Assembly: GCA_013423385.1 (NCBI GenBank)
Contig: BLZA01000002.1
Span: 248,001 to 312,000, forward strand
Origin: Naganishia liquefaciens
Taxonomy: Eukaryota; Basidiomycota; Tremellomycetes; Filobasidiales; Filobasidiaceae
Direction of reading: 5' to 3'
DNA length: 64,000 nt
Shown: positions 41,722 to 52,175 of the stretch, piece by piece
Layout of the letters: every line of letters starts with the position of its first letter
Position numbering within the stretch: position 1 is the stretch's first letter
Program-made: the position numbers and the translations under genes
Notes under the pieces: model-generated
Told to the model about the DNA's origin: nothing
Seen by the model: the letters and a program-made list of their open reading frames with translations, nothing else
Database searches by the model: none

Positions 41722-43990
41722 ATGACCACGCCGCAGCAATTTCCTTCCGACGACAAGGTTCCAATCGATACCAAAGAAGCAAGCCAGTTCGTTGAAGATG
41801 TCGAAAGCGAGCGTGCAGACGGTAGCGTGGCCCAGCAACGCAAAGCCAAATTCGCCACCGGTATAGATACCGCCTTGTACGAGGAGGCACTCGAAAAGTA
41901 TGGGGAGGAGGGCAGCATCGATCCCGAAGTGGAGAAGAAACTTGTCAGGTAAGTGCATTTTATTCAACAAAGATTCTCTTCCTGACTCATCAATTCTTTT
42001 AGGAAAATTGACTGGTTGCTGCTTCCCATTTTGGGCGTATGCTACTTTTTTTACTATGTCGATAAGACGACCCTTTCGTAAGCGAATCCAACAACTATCC
42101 TCTGGTAACCTCTGACCGGCGATCTCGTACATCGCAGATATGCAGCCATTTTTGGTATCAAGACCGATCTCAACCTGAAGCCTACCGAATACTCTTGGCT
42201 TTCCAGGTAAGAGTCTGTCATTGCCTCTCGCTCAATCTGTAAAGCTAATCGGGCGAACGCTTGCATAGCATTTTTTACTTTGGCTGGCTTATCTGGGCAA
42301 TCCCATCCAATCTCCTCATGCAACGCTCACCGCCAGCCTACTACCTCTCCTTCAACATCTTCATGTGGGGCGCGGTGCTGATGTGAGTTTCGTAAACATT
42401 CATAGTGATATCGCAAGCCAACCTTTCTGTGACCAGGCTACAGGCTGTCTCCAAGAATTTCGCCACCTTGGCGGCCCTTCGAGTCATCAGCGGCGCCTTC
42501 GAGGCGATCGCGGATCCGGCGTTCATGTTGTTCACCACCATGTACTACACTCGGGCTGTAAGTCTCTGCGCCCACAAACATGCTCGATTCACATGCTGAC
42601 GGAATATGGTTTCTTGAAATAGGAGCAACCATTGAGGCAAGTGCCGGCGTAACGAAGATGCCGTCTCAAAGCTAATATTTCTCCCTCGATGTTCAGGATC
42701 TCGATCTGGTATAGGTGAGCATGACCCGTGGCGTCATCTTGCCGGCTTGTTGACGGTTCTCCCTTCCACTCAGCTTCAACGGAATCGGCGTCGGACTGGG
42801 AGGCCTCATCGGATTCGGCATCGGTCACATCAAGGGCGCGCTGCAAAGTTGGCGATACGAGTTCCTGGTCGTTGGTGCGGTCTGCGCGGCATGGGGCATC
42901 TCCCTCTCCTACACCCTTGCCAACTCGCCTACCCGACATCGCGGTTTCACCCATGACGAGCGCCTGATGATCATTGCGCGGCTCAAGCGTAACCAGACCG
43001 GTATTGAGAATCGGGTCATCAAGTGGGATCAGATTCGAGAAGCCTTCCTCGACTACAAGACTTGGATCTTCTTCTCTCTGGGCTTGATCGGCGTAAGTAG
43101 CTATCCGGAAAGATCGTTCACGCGCTGATATCACCTACAGAATATCCCCAATGGCGGTATTTCAAACTTTTCGACTCTGGTCATCCAAGGGCTCGGATTC
43201 AGCAGGCTGGAAACATCTTTGATGGCCCTCCCGCAAGGCGCGCTCGTGATGATCTTTATTCTCACCGGCGCTTTTCTCAACGACCGACTTCCCAAGAACA
43301 GCCGAACTCTTGTCTGCATGCTCTTCATGCTTCCGACAATCGCGGGCGGTCTTGGATTCTTGCTGGCTCCGGAGAAGGCATACGTCGCTCGGTTGATCTG
43401 CTTGTGAGCAGTCCAATAAATAGCTGAAATTCCCTTACCTGACAATTTCATTCCAGCTATTTGACGGGATCTTACCAGTGTTCGTTCGTGCTCGGCTTGA
43501 GTTTGATTACGAGCAACACGGGAGGTAATTTGACTTCAACTGGTTCGCCATAATGGACAGCAGTACTAATGGTTGATTCCAGGTCAAAGCAAGAAGATGA
43601 TTGTGTCAGGAATGATCTGGTTCGGTACGCCGTGCGATTTCCCGATGGTTGAGACGTGACTGAATTCTCCCACTTAGGCGCATGCATCGGCAATATCATC
43701 TCCCCCTTCTTCTACCTCACCGAACAGGCGCCCAAGTATCAACTCGGCATCGGTTCACTCCTTGTCGCCAACTGCCTCGAATTCTGCATCTTCTTGATTC
43801 TGCGTTTCGCCTTTATTTGGGAGAACAAGAAAAAGGAACGAGCCGCTGCGGAGCGCGGCGTCACGCATGAGGATATGACTGCGTTCTCCGATCTGACTGA
43901 CAAGCAGAACCCCAAGTGAGTCGAGCATAGGTGGTTTGATCTGAATGGAGGCTGACGACTAGGCTGTGCAGCTTCCGTTATGTGTATTAA
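41722..43990 (+). CDS. MFS transporter, allantoate permease (Dal5/ACS) family
   Basis: Plasma-membrane proton-coupled importer of organic anions in the anion:cation symporter (Dal5-like) family, whose members carry allantoate, nicotinate, pantothenate or similar acids. A cytosolic N-terminus (MTTPQQFPSDDKVPIDTKEA) leads to KIDWLLLPILGVCYFFYYVD, then KTTLSYAAIFGIKTDLNL, IWAIPSNLLMQRSPPAYYLS, LRVISGAFEAIADPAFMLFT, SFNGIGVGLGGLIGFGIGHI, the central loop with HDERLMIIARLKRNQTGIEN, and a C-terminal half with NGGISNFSTLVIQGLGFS and SGMIWFGACIGNIISPFFYL. It ends FRYVY-stop. Around ten introns; two adjacent exons are only 14 and 18 nt, and the intron 42637-42696 has a GC donor. No matching catabolic enzyme lies beside it, so the substrate is open. 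Confidence 0.9.
42623..42714 (+). other. Two consecutive microexons (14 and 18 nt) around a GC-AG intron
   Basis: Exon 42623-42636 (EQPLR part) is followed by a GC-AG intron 42637-42696 (GCAAGT to TTCAG). Exon 42697-42714 encodes ISIWY and part of S, then a GT donor. Together they rebuild YYTRAEQPLRISIWYSFNGI, the expected continuous helix of this family. Using the GT four bases later in place of the GC donor gives a stop. Confidence 0.8.
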
Positions 43991-44397
43991 GGTCATTTCC
44001 TGCAATCTTTTAGTATATTATAGCTTTTGTATCGATTGTAAAGGACATTTACCATGGCAACGAAAAGAAACTGCAGCACTGCATTTGTTGACAGGTAATG
44101 ACATATCTCCAACTCTTCAACCCCAAGCCTTTGCGAATTTGACAAGCCCTTGCAACCCTACATCATCCTGATAATGTCCAGTGTTCACCTGAGGGATCCT
44201 GTGACCGGCGGCCAACTCGTTCATTGAAGTGATGGTGGACTTGCGGCTAGTGCACACGGCACTTACCCAGAAGCTGGACGCAGCGACAAACCAATGGATG
44301 TAAGTTTTCCCCTTAAACGCCCCTTCTTCACGTGCGCGACTCCCCATCAGAGGGGGTTCTGCGAGACAACCCGCATTCCATGCATTCCACACGAGCA
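43991..44397. other. Convergent intergenic region
   Basis: About 400 bp between the stop codons of the MFS transporter (+) and the Chs4/Skt5-like gene (-). No feature recognised. Confidence 0.4.
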
Positions 44398-46583
44398 TTA
44401 TGCTATTATACAACCATCTGCTGCCTCCTGTCGCGTCGGCCGCGCGCCATTCGCCTTGATTGCATTCTTCTTCATATCCGTCAGCCGCTGCATTGCCTGC
44501 GGGTGTTGTTGCGCTGCAAAGGGACGCGAGGTTAGCGGAAGACTCCTGGAAGAGCGGACCGGACGGTGCGTACCGGCTGCGCGCATATACCACCGCTTGG
44601 CGAGCTCTATATCCTGCTTGACGCCGATTCCCACCTCGGTATAGTCTGACGGAGGGAGTCAGCGCATGAGCATATCGCAAAAGGACAGACCGACTCACAC
44701 CCGACGGCAAACTCTGCCTTGGCGAGTCCCTTCATGGCGCTTTTCTTGGCCCACAAGTACGCCTCGGCATCGTCCTGCTTCAGCACGCCCTCAGCGCCCG
44801 TCAAGAACCACCCGCTCAGGGCCAACTCGGCCTCCGGGTCGGCCTTTTCCGCCGCCCGACTGAGCCACGCAATGCTCCGCTTGGGATCGCGCGGGCATCC
44901 CAAATGGCCGTATTCGTATGCCGTCCCGAGCTTGAACTGGGATGGCGGATATCCGAGTTGCGCTGCCTGGGTGTAGAATTCGCGCGCGAGGTTGTGGTCT
45001 TTCGGAATCAACTGGGAAGCACGGCCGAGCAGGGCCGGGGATTCGTGCAGCATGGCGAGCTCGTGCAAAGCGTGTGGGTTTTCGGCGTCGGCTTGTTGAG
45101 CGGCACGACGGAGCCAGGTAATGCCTTCGCGAGCGTTCCGGGGTTGCTCCAGAAGCCCGTGAAGGAGAATCATGGCGAGTTTGTACATGGCCGCGCTGTC
45201 CCTAAGCGAGGCCGCTTTGCGGTAGAACAAGACGGCGCGCGTCGCCTCTTTGCGCGTCCCGGCCCCCAACTCATTGCATACGGCCGTTCGGTACGTCGCG
45301 GCCGGATGATTCTGCTTCGAGGCCTGCATGTAGAGCTGGTACGCCTTTTCATAGTCGACCGCGAGGCCGAGTTGACCGGTGCCGTACATGTTGGCGAGGA
45401 AGAATTGCGCCTCGGCGTACGGCTCTGGGCCGGACGTGGCGAGACGCTTGATATGCTTGAGAGATTCCGCCAGTAGGGCATCGCGGTACTTTTTCCCGCC
45501 CCTGCTATCCCCAGCGCGGGTCATATCATCGCCAATGATGCGCGCGGCCTCTATCAGATACTTTGCAAACGCAAATTGCGCCTCGGGATCCGGATCGGCC
45601 TTCATCCTCGCGCGATAATCGTCGACAAATTCGCGTGTGTACGGCGGCTTGGTAACGTCGATCGCTCCCGCGTGCCCCTGCCTGCGTGCGTTTCGAGATC
45701 CGATATTGGTCGTATTTGTACGTTTGAGAGAGACGAGTGATGAAGCGGAGGAAGCCGTGCGCAAGAGGTGCGAAGATGAGCCAGCCGGGGAAGGATTCGT
45801 CGATGGGCCTGGCGCGGGACCGAGGTAGTCGTTTGCGGCAGCCATGTAGGGGTTGTAATCCATATATTGCGGCCCTGGCACCGGCGGCGGCGGATGCGGG
45901 AATCCATGGTCCCGCGAAACAAGGGCATCGTATGCAGGCGTCTCCCCCGGAACGATCCCGACCATATTACTTCGCGTCGACTGTGCACTCGTCCGGCGCG
46001 TTGTATACGGTGGATCCGGCGAAGCGTTGCCAATCCCCACACCAGGGTACTGCCCGTACGCACCCATCCCGCTATCCAGACTATACACGCTCGCCGCGGC
46101 CGGAGGACCCGCGCCGCCCATCATCCCGCCGCTCGACCGTCCACTCGCCGTGGATCGTGACCTGCCCATGACGGGATAGGAATTCCCCGGTAACGGCCCT
46201 ACACGATCATCCTCGCTCATCTGTAGCGCTCCTAATCCATGCACGAGGTCTTGATGCTGCGGATCCGAGACGGGACGACGTGCGGGATCACGCGAGGCAG
46301 AGGTCGCGCTGGCGTCGGTCGGGGACGGCTGGATCCCCGCGTACGCGGCATACGGCTCCTGCGTGTCCGGGCTGTATGCCTGGCCGTGGAAGACTTGTTC
46401 TGTTTGGGATCTGCGTGGGCGATGCATGGCTGGTGGTGGTGGTGGCGGGTTGAGAGGGATGGCCAGGAGCGAGACAGGCAAGGGAAGATGGTCCTTGTTG
46501 CTTGGCTGCCCCGGTTGATCGCCGTCTCGATCGCCAAGCGCGCTAACGGGCCTTTGTGCTGGGCAAAGAGGCGACTCGCTCAT
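44398..46583 (-). CDS. Chitin synthase regulator Chs4/Skt5-like, Sel1 repeats, CaaX box
   Basis: Skt5/Chs4 proteins activate and localise class IV chitin synthase (Chs3). A disordered Pro/Gly/Ser-rich N-terminal half (from MSESPLCPAQRPVSALGDRD, with HRPRRSQTEQVFHGQAYSPD) precedes the Sel1-like repeat array: AQFAFAKYLIEAARIIGDDM, AEAQFFLANMYGTGQLGLAV, YRTAVCNELGAGTRKEATRA, AAMYKLAMILLHGLLEQPRN, ALHELAMLHESPALLGRASQ, SQFKLGTAYEYGHLGCPRD, AELALSGWFLTGAEGVLKQD and AEFAVGYYTEVGIGVKQDIE. The C-terminus is ADGCIIA-stop, a CaaX prenylation box as in yeast Chs4. Two short introns lie near the 3' end. The start is the Met at 46583, though the Met at 46427 (MHRPRRSQTE) is also possible. The promoter is at most 195 bp. 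Which of several Chs4 paralogues it is cannot be told. Confidence 0.88.
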
Positions 46584-46610
46584 ATGTATATATATATATA
46601 TATATATATT
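46584..46610. repeat. (TA)n microsatellite abutting the Chs4-like start codon
   Basis: About 11-12 TA units begin 3-4 nt upstream of the ATG at 46583 on the minus strand, so the run lies in the 5' UTR directly before the start codon, within the only 195 bp separating this gene from the lactonase stop. Confidence 0.8.
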
Positions 46611-46778
46611 TACATTCGTCTGTCACTTGGACCATGTGTTTCCTTCCGCTGGCTCGCAGCCGTATGCGATCATCATCTACAACTCGTCGCGCAAGCGTTC
46701 CCCTACATCCTGAGAGTTTCCCGCTTCTTTTTCTCGCCGAGGGTACCATCCCGGCCTCGATTCCTCCGCGCTCCCGAG

Positions 46779-48677
46779 TCAGTTCCGCCATACATCGTCT
46801 CCATTGGCAGCAATCTCTGCGAGGTAAAGCTTGGTTTCGGAAAGGACAAACAGTCTGACAACAAGAATGTTCAGTGTCTTTTTCCCATGCCGATGGAGTG
46901 GGGAAAGACATACCGCCCGTCCCCGCCCCAGATAAAGTTGGCCGATCCCGGAGGACCCGTAAAGATCTTGCCGAGGAGCGTGCCGCGTGGGTTGTAGACT
47001 GCTACACCGTCGCCCACGCCTGCGAGAAAGCGATACGTCAGCGGTTATTTCTTTTGGATTCAGGTCAGGGAATAAGAGATGTACCGGCGTCTGAAGGAGG
47101 AAGAGCTCGCAATGGTCAGCAGGAGTCAGGCGAAGAGGGGCGCTTTACGTACAGAGATTGCCCTCGGAATCAGTGTGAATGCCGTCAGGCACGACCTAAT
47201 TTCACCCGATCAGCAGCGAATCCATGCGATGCTCAGAGAATATCCTCGAGCCGGCTCACCGAGTTTACTGTCCGAGAGAAACTCGCCAGATTAGCATGCG
47301 GGCAGGGATCTAGGGTTCAAAGACTCACCGAATGCAAAGGTCCTTCGGTTACCAAACGTTCCGTCGGGCGCGACATCAAACGCGTAACTGTAAAGACCAT
47401 CAATGATCGGCCATACCAGAATGAAATGAAGCGGATCACGTACATCGTCGCAGGTCTCGTAGGGTCGCGATCCTTCATTACCAATCCCGTATCCGCAACG
47501 TAGGCCGTCTGATCATCAGGTGAGAAACAGATTCCATTGGGCATGGAGAAGCCGTCGGCGACGAGCGAGACGAGGCCTGTAAGGGTTTGGCGTTAGCTTT
47601 GGGTTGTACTACTTGGGAAAAAGCGCACCGCTGGATTCGTTGAATCGATAAATCTGATTAGGCAGGCCCGGTGAAGGACGGAAGTCTTGAGTCTGCACAA
47701 AATGAGTTTCTGACCGCTCGGTTTGATGGCGGCACTTACAAAGCCGTATGTCACATCCGTAAAGAAAATCTCGCCTGTAGGACGGTGAATGGCGACATCG
47801 TTCAAGCTGTTGAACTGTCGGCCGAAAAAGTTGTTGAGGATCACTAGGATGGGTTTTCAGCATGTGTTGAGTATTGATGTGGGCTCGACTGACCGGTAGA
47901 ATTGTAAGGTGATTCTGGGTTAGTCACGGTGATGCTGGAAGGCAAATCATCGCCTCGTCCTTCCGTCATGAACACGAGTTGACCGCGGTAGTTTGCGCCT
48001 GCCACCCGTGTCAGCGACTTGCCCGCATTCAATCTAGTGTCTACTCACCGCCATTCACATTCTCCAGCACGTTACCCTCATTGGGAACCTCTTGCAGCGT
48101 TACGTTCCCACCTACCCAATCACCCTCGTCGTTCAACGTCGCATTCCCAGTGAATGCGGCTGCCTCTCCGATATCCAGCCTCCACACGACATTCGACTGA
48201 TTCAGTCCACTTCGGCCAAGCGGTGCTCCCGCATTGGCGGCAAAGAACAAGGCGTTGGAGGGCTGGTGGTAGACTGGTGCTTCGTGGGCCGCGGCATATT
48301 CGGGATTCGACCAGACGAGCGTTAGCCGTGGGTTTGGACCGATGATTTTGTGAAAGTCTGGATGATACACGTGGAACGGGGTTGATTTGGCAGCGGTGAG
48401 TGAAACGTCTGGTGGGAGGAATGTGCTCGAGTAGTTGAACACGGAGGGCGGGGGAATGCTTGGCAGACTCTGAGGGGGTTAGCTGGGCAGATCAGCCAGG
48501 GCCGAGTTACTGCCTCACACATTCGTGGCCTTGAGGGGGAATTCATAGATCTGGCTGCCATCCTGATTGGGTTTCAACGTAAGCACAGGGTATCAAGGCC
48601 CCATCTCTGTCACTCACTTGGGCGGCGACAACATATGGCAGGACCGCCAGGACTAGAGAGAAAGATGTGACCTTCAT
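46779..48677 (-). CDS. Secreted SMP-30/gluconolactonase-type calcium beta-propeller
   Basis: Lactone-hydrolysing six-bladed propeller of the SMP-30/gluconolactonase family. A signal peptide (MKVTSFSLVLAVLPYVVAAQ) indicates secretion. Exons then read SLPSIPPPSVFNYSSTFLPP, FHVYHPDFHKIIGPNPRLTL, EAPVYHQPSNALFFAAN, VVWRLDIGEAAAFTGNATLN, GANYRGQLVFMTEGRG, FNSLNDVAIHRPTGEIFFTD (metal-ligand Asn/Asp), VADGFSMPNGICFSPDDQTA, FDVAPDGTFGNRRTFA, VVPDGIHTDSEGNLYAGVGD and IFTGPPGSANFIWGGDGR, ending GDDVWRN-stop at 46779. N-x-S/T sites fit an extracellular glycoprotein. About nine short introns. Fungal relatives act on aldonate lactones such as D-pantonolactone; the natural substrate here is unknown. Confidence 0.9.
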
Positions 48678-50549
48678 GGTAGTTGCGTGTAAAGAGTCGA
48701 ACAGCCGAGTCCGTGCACTGAACCGACATGCAACTTATACTGAAATAAGAAAGGCCAAGCAGTCGAGACCCTAGGCAGCTGTTCGGGCAGACTTCCGACG
48801 CCATGGTATACCAGGTACCGGAATGAAGAGCTAACAAAGTACAAGTTTACCCACTAGGGTACGCTCACCATCTTAGCGTAAAAGGCTCACCTTGCTCGGT
48901 CCGCGAAGCCGAATGCCGGTCGTGCGGAAGCGGAAGCGGGCCCGGGTCAGCCGATAAGCCGAAATTCGAGCGATTCAAACAGGGCGAGGGGAGAGTACGT
49001 GTGAGGATTCAGTATCCAAGTATACGATTCTGTCTTCTCGACTGCCCTCGTTAGCTGACGCCTGTAAGTGGCAGACTTGGAGCTTGGTTCAGTCCAAATT
49101 TCGATGAGATCAAACGTAGCCTTTTCAAGCAGTGGTGCTCGACTTTGGGAGGAGTGCTGAGCTGCTTGCTGGAGCGAGACCATAATAATCTCAGTGGCCA
49201 ATGGCCGATGCCCACGTCTCCCTCGATTATCTGGTCCGAAAAACCAAATCCACCAACGGTTTACTCAGGACTATCTGGAGCGCACACGGATGAACTGGGA
49301 AGAAACGGGTTGGCTACGAGAAATCCGAGAAGTATAAGCTTTGACCTCTTTCAAAAAGCTCGTCTTTGACTGCCTGATCCATGCCCTGGCGGGCCTTGTA
49401 CATGGAGAGATGGCAAGGTCAACGTCAATAGCATCGTTATGCACAGATCGCCCAAGCCAGCAAGTCCCTAGTCAAAGATTTCGACCTACCGTATTCCGGC
49501 GAAGTCGATAGTATCGTTATCTCTACCTTAGAAGGGGTGCAACAACTGCTTGACGCCTGTTGCCCAGGATTGCAACCAACGCGTTGACTTACTGGTAATG
49601 TACGGACAGAAGAGATAGGTCTAGTCTGTATCCGGCCATCCGGGGGCATGCGTCGTGAAGAATACCGCATCATCTTTCTTCGTACAAGCTTTAGAACTTA
49701 TGTCGCGATCAGAATTCCGGCAATGCCGACAATGGAGGCTTGTTGAAAACTTGTTCACAGTTGCACACCCGCGATTCTCGCCATCTTTTGTTAGCAACAA
49801 AGCATCATTATTGAACGCATTAGCAAGCGAATGCCATAGGATTTCAATGATACTTGATATCAGACAGTCTGGGAGCATTCCGAAACACACTACAGCGACA
49901 GAATCTCGGATCAATGCAATTCATCTCTGTGTGGCCGCAGAGGATCTGTTAGACTGCTGAACGGATCGGTACTAGGCAGCTTTCCGCATACAGGTGCATA
50001 TACGCCTCATTGAGCCCCCGCATCACAACATAGAAGGGCACGTCGGCGAACGTATCATTCAATAAGCACTCCTGTCGCACGCCACAGCTCTGGCAGACTC
50101 TTGCCTGCTCCACAGACATGCCAGTCCTTTCCTCCTTCCATCCTTGCAGTCAGGCCTGCAGGGAGAGTGTGAAGGGTATGACAAACTGCTTGCACGATTC
50201 TTCGCGAAGTCTCAAGCAAGCCAGGACTTCTTTTGGCCCCGAATGTTGTCTCCAATCCCACTTTGGGAAAGGCAAGCGGACGCTGGCTCAAAATACCGAA
50301 AACAAAGGCGAATTCACCCTTCGCACAAAAGAGGGGAAAGCACCCCAAAGGGAAGATAGGCAGCACTGATAGTGAGCGCATCGCTAAAAGCGTTGATGTC
50401 AAGCTTCAGGCAAAACAGTTAGCGGGCTTTCTAATAGACTATTAATGCACATTGATGCCATATCTTGATCGATTTCACAAAATGCTTAGAGTGACTTTGA
50501 CGCTAGCAGACCTGCACCTAGCATCTTCTCAGTCGGATCATTCTCGCGC
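48678..50549. other. Long intergenic stretch without a convincing gene
   Basis: About 1.9 kb between the lactonase start (-) and the stop of the R3HCC1-like gene (-). Open frames at 49621-49960 (both strands) and 50055-50402 (minus) lack family features or supported splice sites. No tRNA-like fold or repeat recognised. Confidence 0.4.
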
Positions 50550-51925
50550 TCAGCTCCTCGCAGCAGCAGCAACGCCAACACCCAAGCCCTCCAAAGCCTT
50601 GGAGACCTCCCTCAGTGCCTTTTCAGCGCTCTTCGCGTCCAAAGACTCCCTTCGAATCCCTCCGAGAACATCAATGCCCGCGCCGGCTTTCTTCCCTCCA
50701 CCACCATTCGCAGCCGATGATCCGCCACCGGAACCCCGACGTTCTTTACTGGCGAGATATCCTCCTGGTCCACCTTCAGGGAAAGGCACTGCACCGAGGA
50801 TCTCGATGCCGGGAGTTGACGAGTCTTCGTGATTGGGTATGTACGCAGCACCGAGATTGGCGTTGTTCGAGGAAGACGATCCCGGGACAAAGGTACGTGC
50901 AGTAGCCAACGATTTGATGGGCGTGCCAGAGGGACTTTCGCCTTCGTGGTGTGTTGCGAGTCCGCCGATGGGTTGGGAGCGGAATGCCGCCGATGAAGAG
51001 ACAGGAGGAAGGGTGTATGGTGATTCGCCGGGCGATAACGCTGAGGTTGATGTATCCTTTGGCTGCGAAGATGAGTTCCCGCCAAAGGAGAAGGCGCCCA
51101 TGGCAGAGTTTCGTCCAAAGGCCGAAGATCCACTTGATCCGTGTCGTGCATGCGCTCCACCGATTCTGCCAACGCCGCCGCCGTTTCCGCCAGTTGCCCC
51201 TTGACCAGGCGCTCCTCCGGAGACGTTGCGTGCAGCTCCATGCACAGGCTCAGATGCGCTGATCGAAGAAGTGCTGGCGGATCTTGCGTGTCGTCCATAG
51301 CTGTTTATGCCAAGCCCCATCGGCGTCTCCCCCGTCGGCGGCTGCTGCGGCTTGGCCTGATTCCTCGCGCCAGATCCATAGTTTCCTATTCCCTGCTGTC
51401 CACCTCCCATCGATCCTGGTGCATATCCATTGAATCCCGCATTGATGCTGCCCGCCATGCTTCCACTCGTCATCCCCGATGCGGCGCCGCTCATTGATGC
51501 CCGTCCGCCATGACCGTGTTGTCGTGCGGCGACGGAATGGATGATGGCTTGTGCATCTGGACCATCGTATGGTCTGATGACCGCTGGAGGAGGGAGTGCT
51601 GGAGCTGGGTTGAGTAGGAGGGAGAGATACGCTCGTTTGGCTTTGCGACAATGTCAGCTGCTGAGCAAAGACGACCGATAGGAGACGTCAACTCACCGAC
51701 ATTGGCATCCTGGAACACGACAAGTGCCGTCACATCATCGATCCACTTGATCCGAAAACCGCCCTTCTCGGCTTCCCATTGCGCGAACGCCGCCTGCAGA
51801 TCTCGGGTCTTGAGCGCCGGGGAGAAGTTGGAAAGAACGAGGATTCGCGTGACTGCCGCCGTTGCTGGGATTGAGGGTGGCGGAAGATGCGGGTGCGGGA
51901 GATTGGGTAGCTGAGAGATGGACAT
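50550..51925 (-). CDS. R3HCC1-like protein with RRM-like N-terminal domain
   Basis: Starts at 51925 (MSISQLPNLPHPHLPPPSIP). An RRM-like fold follows: TRILVLSNFSPALKTRDLQA, FAQWEAEKGGFRIKWIDDVT, ALVVFQDANVAKRAYLSLLL. The phrase G-F-x-I-K-W-x-D-D-x-x-A-L-x-V-F resembles that of R3HCC1/R3HCC1L proteins. After RPYDGPDAQAIIHSVAARQH the rest is low-complexity Gly/Ser/Ala (about 300 residues) with charged motifs near the end (GGIRRESLDAKSAEKALREV). One short intron (about 51639-51694) keeps frame. Probable RNA-related role; the R3H domain itself was not seen, so the family name is tentative. Confidence 0.6.
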
Positions 51926-52175
51926 GGTGATGTTGTAGCAATGCGTGGCGAACAGCGGAAAGTAAAGGGGTCCAGCAAGACGAGAACTGTACGTTCATCA
52001 ATCCATTCACGACGTTCGCCCGCGTCAAGTGACTGCCGGCGATGACGTTTCCGTTACCGGCCGCCGACGGTATCGACCACCATCGTACTCTTCATCCACC
52101 TCATCCGTCCTGCAGTAGTTGGTGTATCTACCTGTAGGCTTCGAGCTCATAGGTTATACCTCATCCCTGTCAGCC
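51926..52175. promoter_or_regulatory. Divergent promoter (R3HCC1-like / VPS5)
   Basis: About 250 bp between two start codons on opposite strands. No TATA box is evident. Confidence 0.4.

Noticed and set aside
46239-46997. 252-codon plus-strand open frame across the Chs4-like 5' end
   Set aside because: It is antisense to two minus-strand genes and translates the TA microsatellite as a Tyr/Ile run; the minus-strand models have clear family matches.
48678-50549. Possible gene in the 1.9 kb gap (frames at 49621-49960 and 50055-50402)
   Set aside because: Frames on both strands overlap, start from non-ATG codons, and no exon chain with conserved residues could be built.
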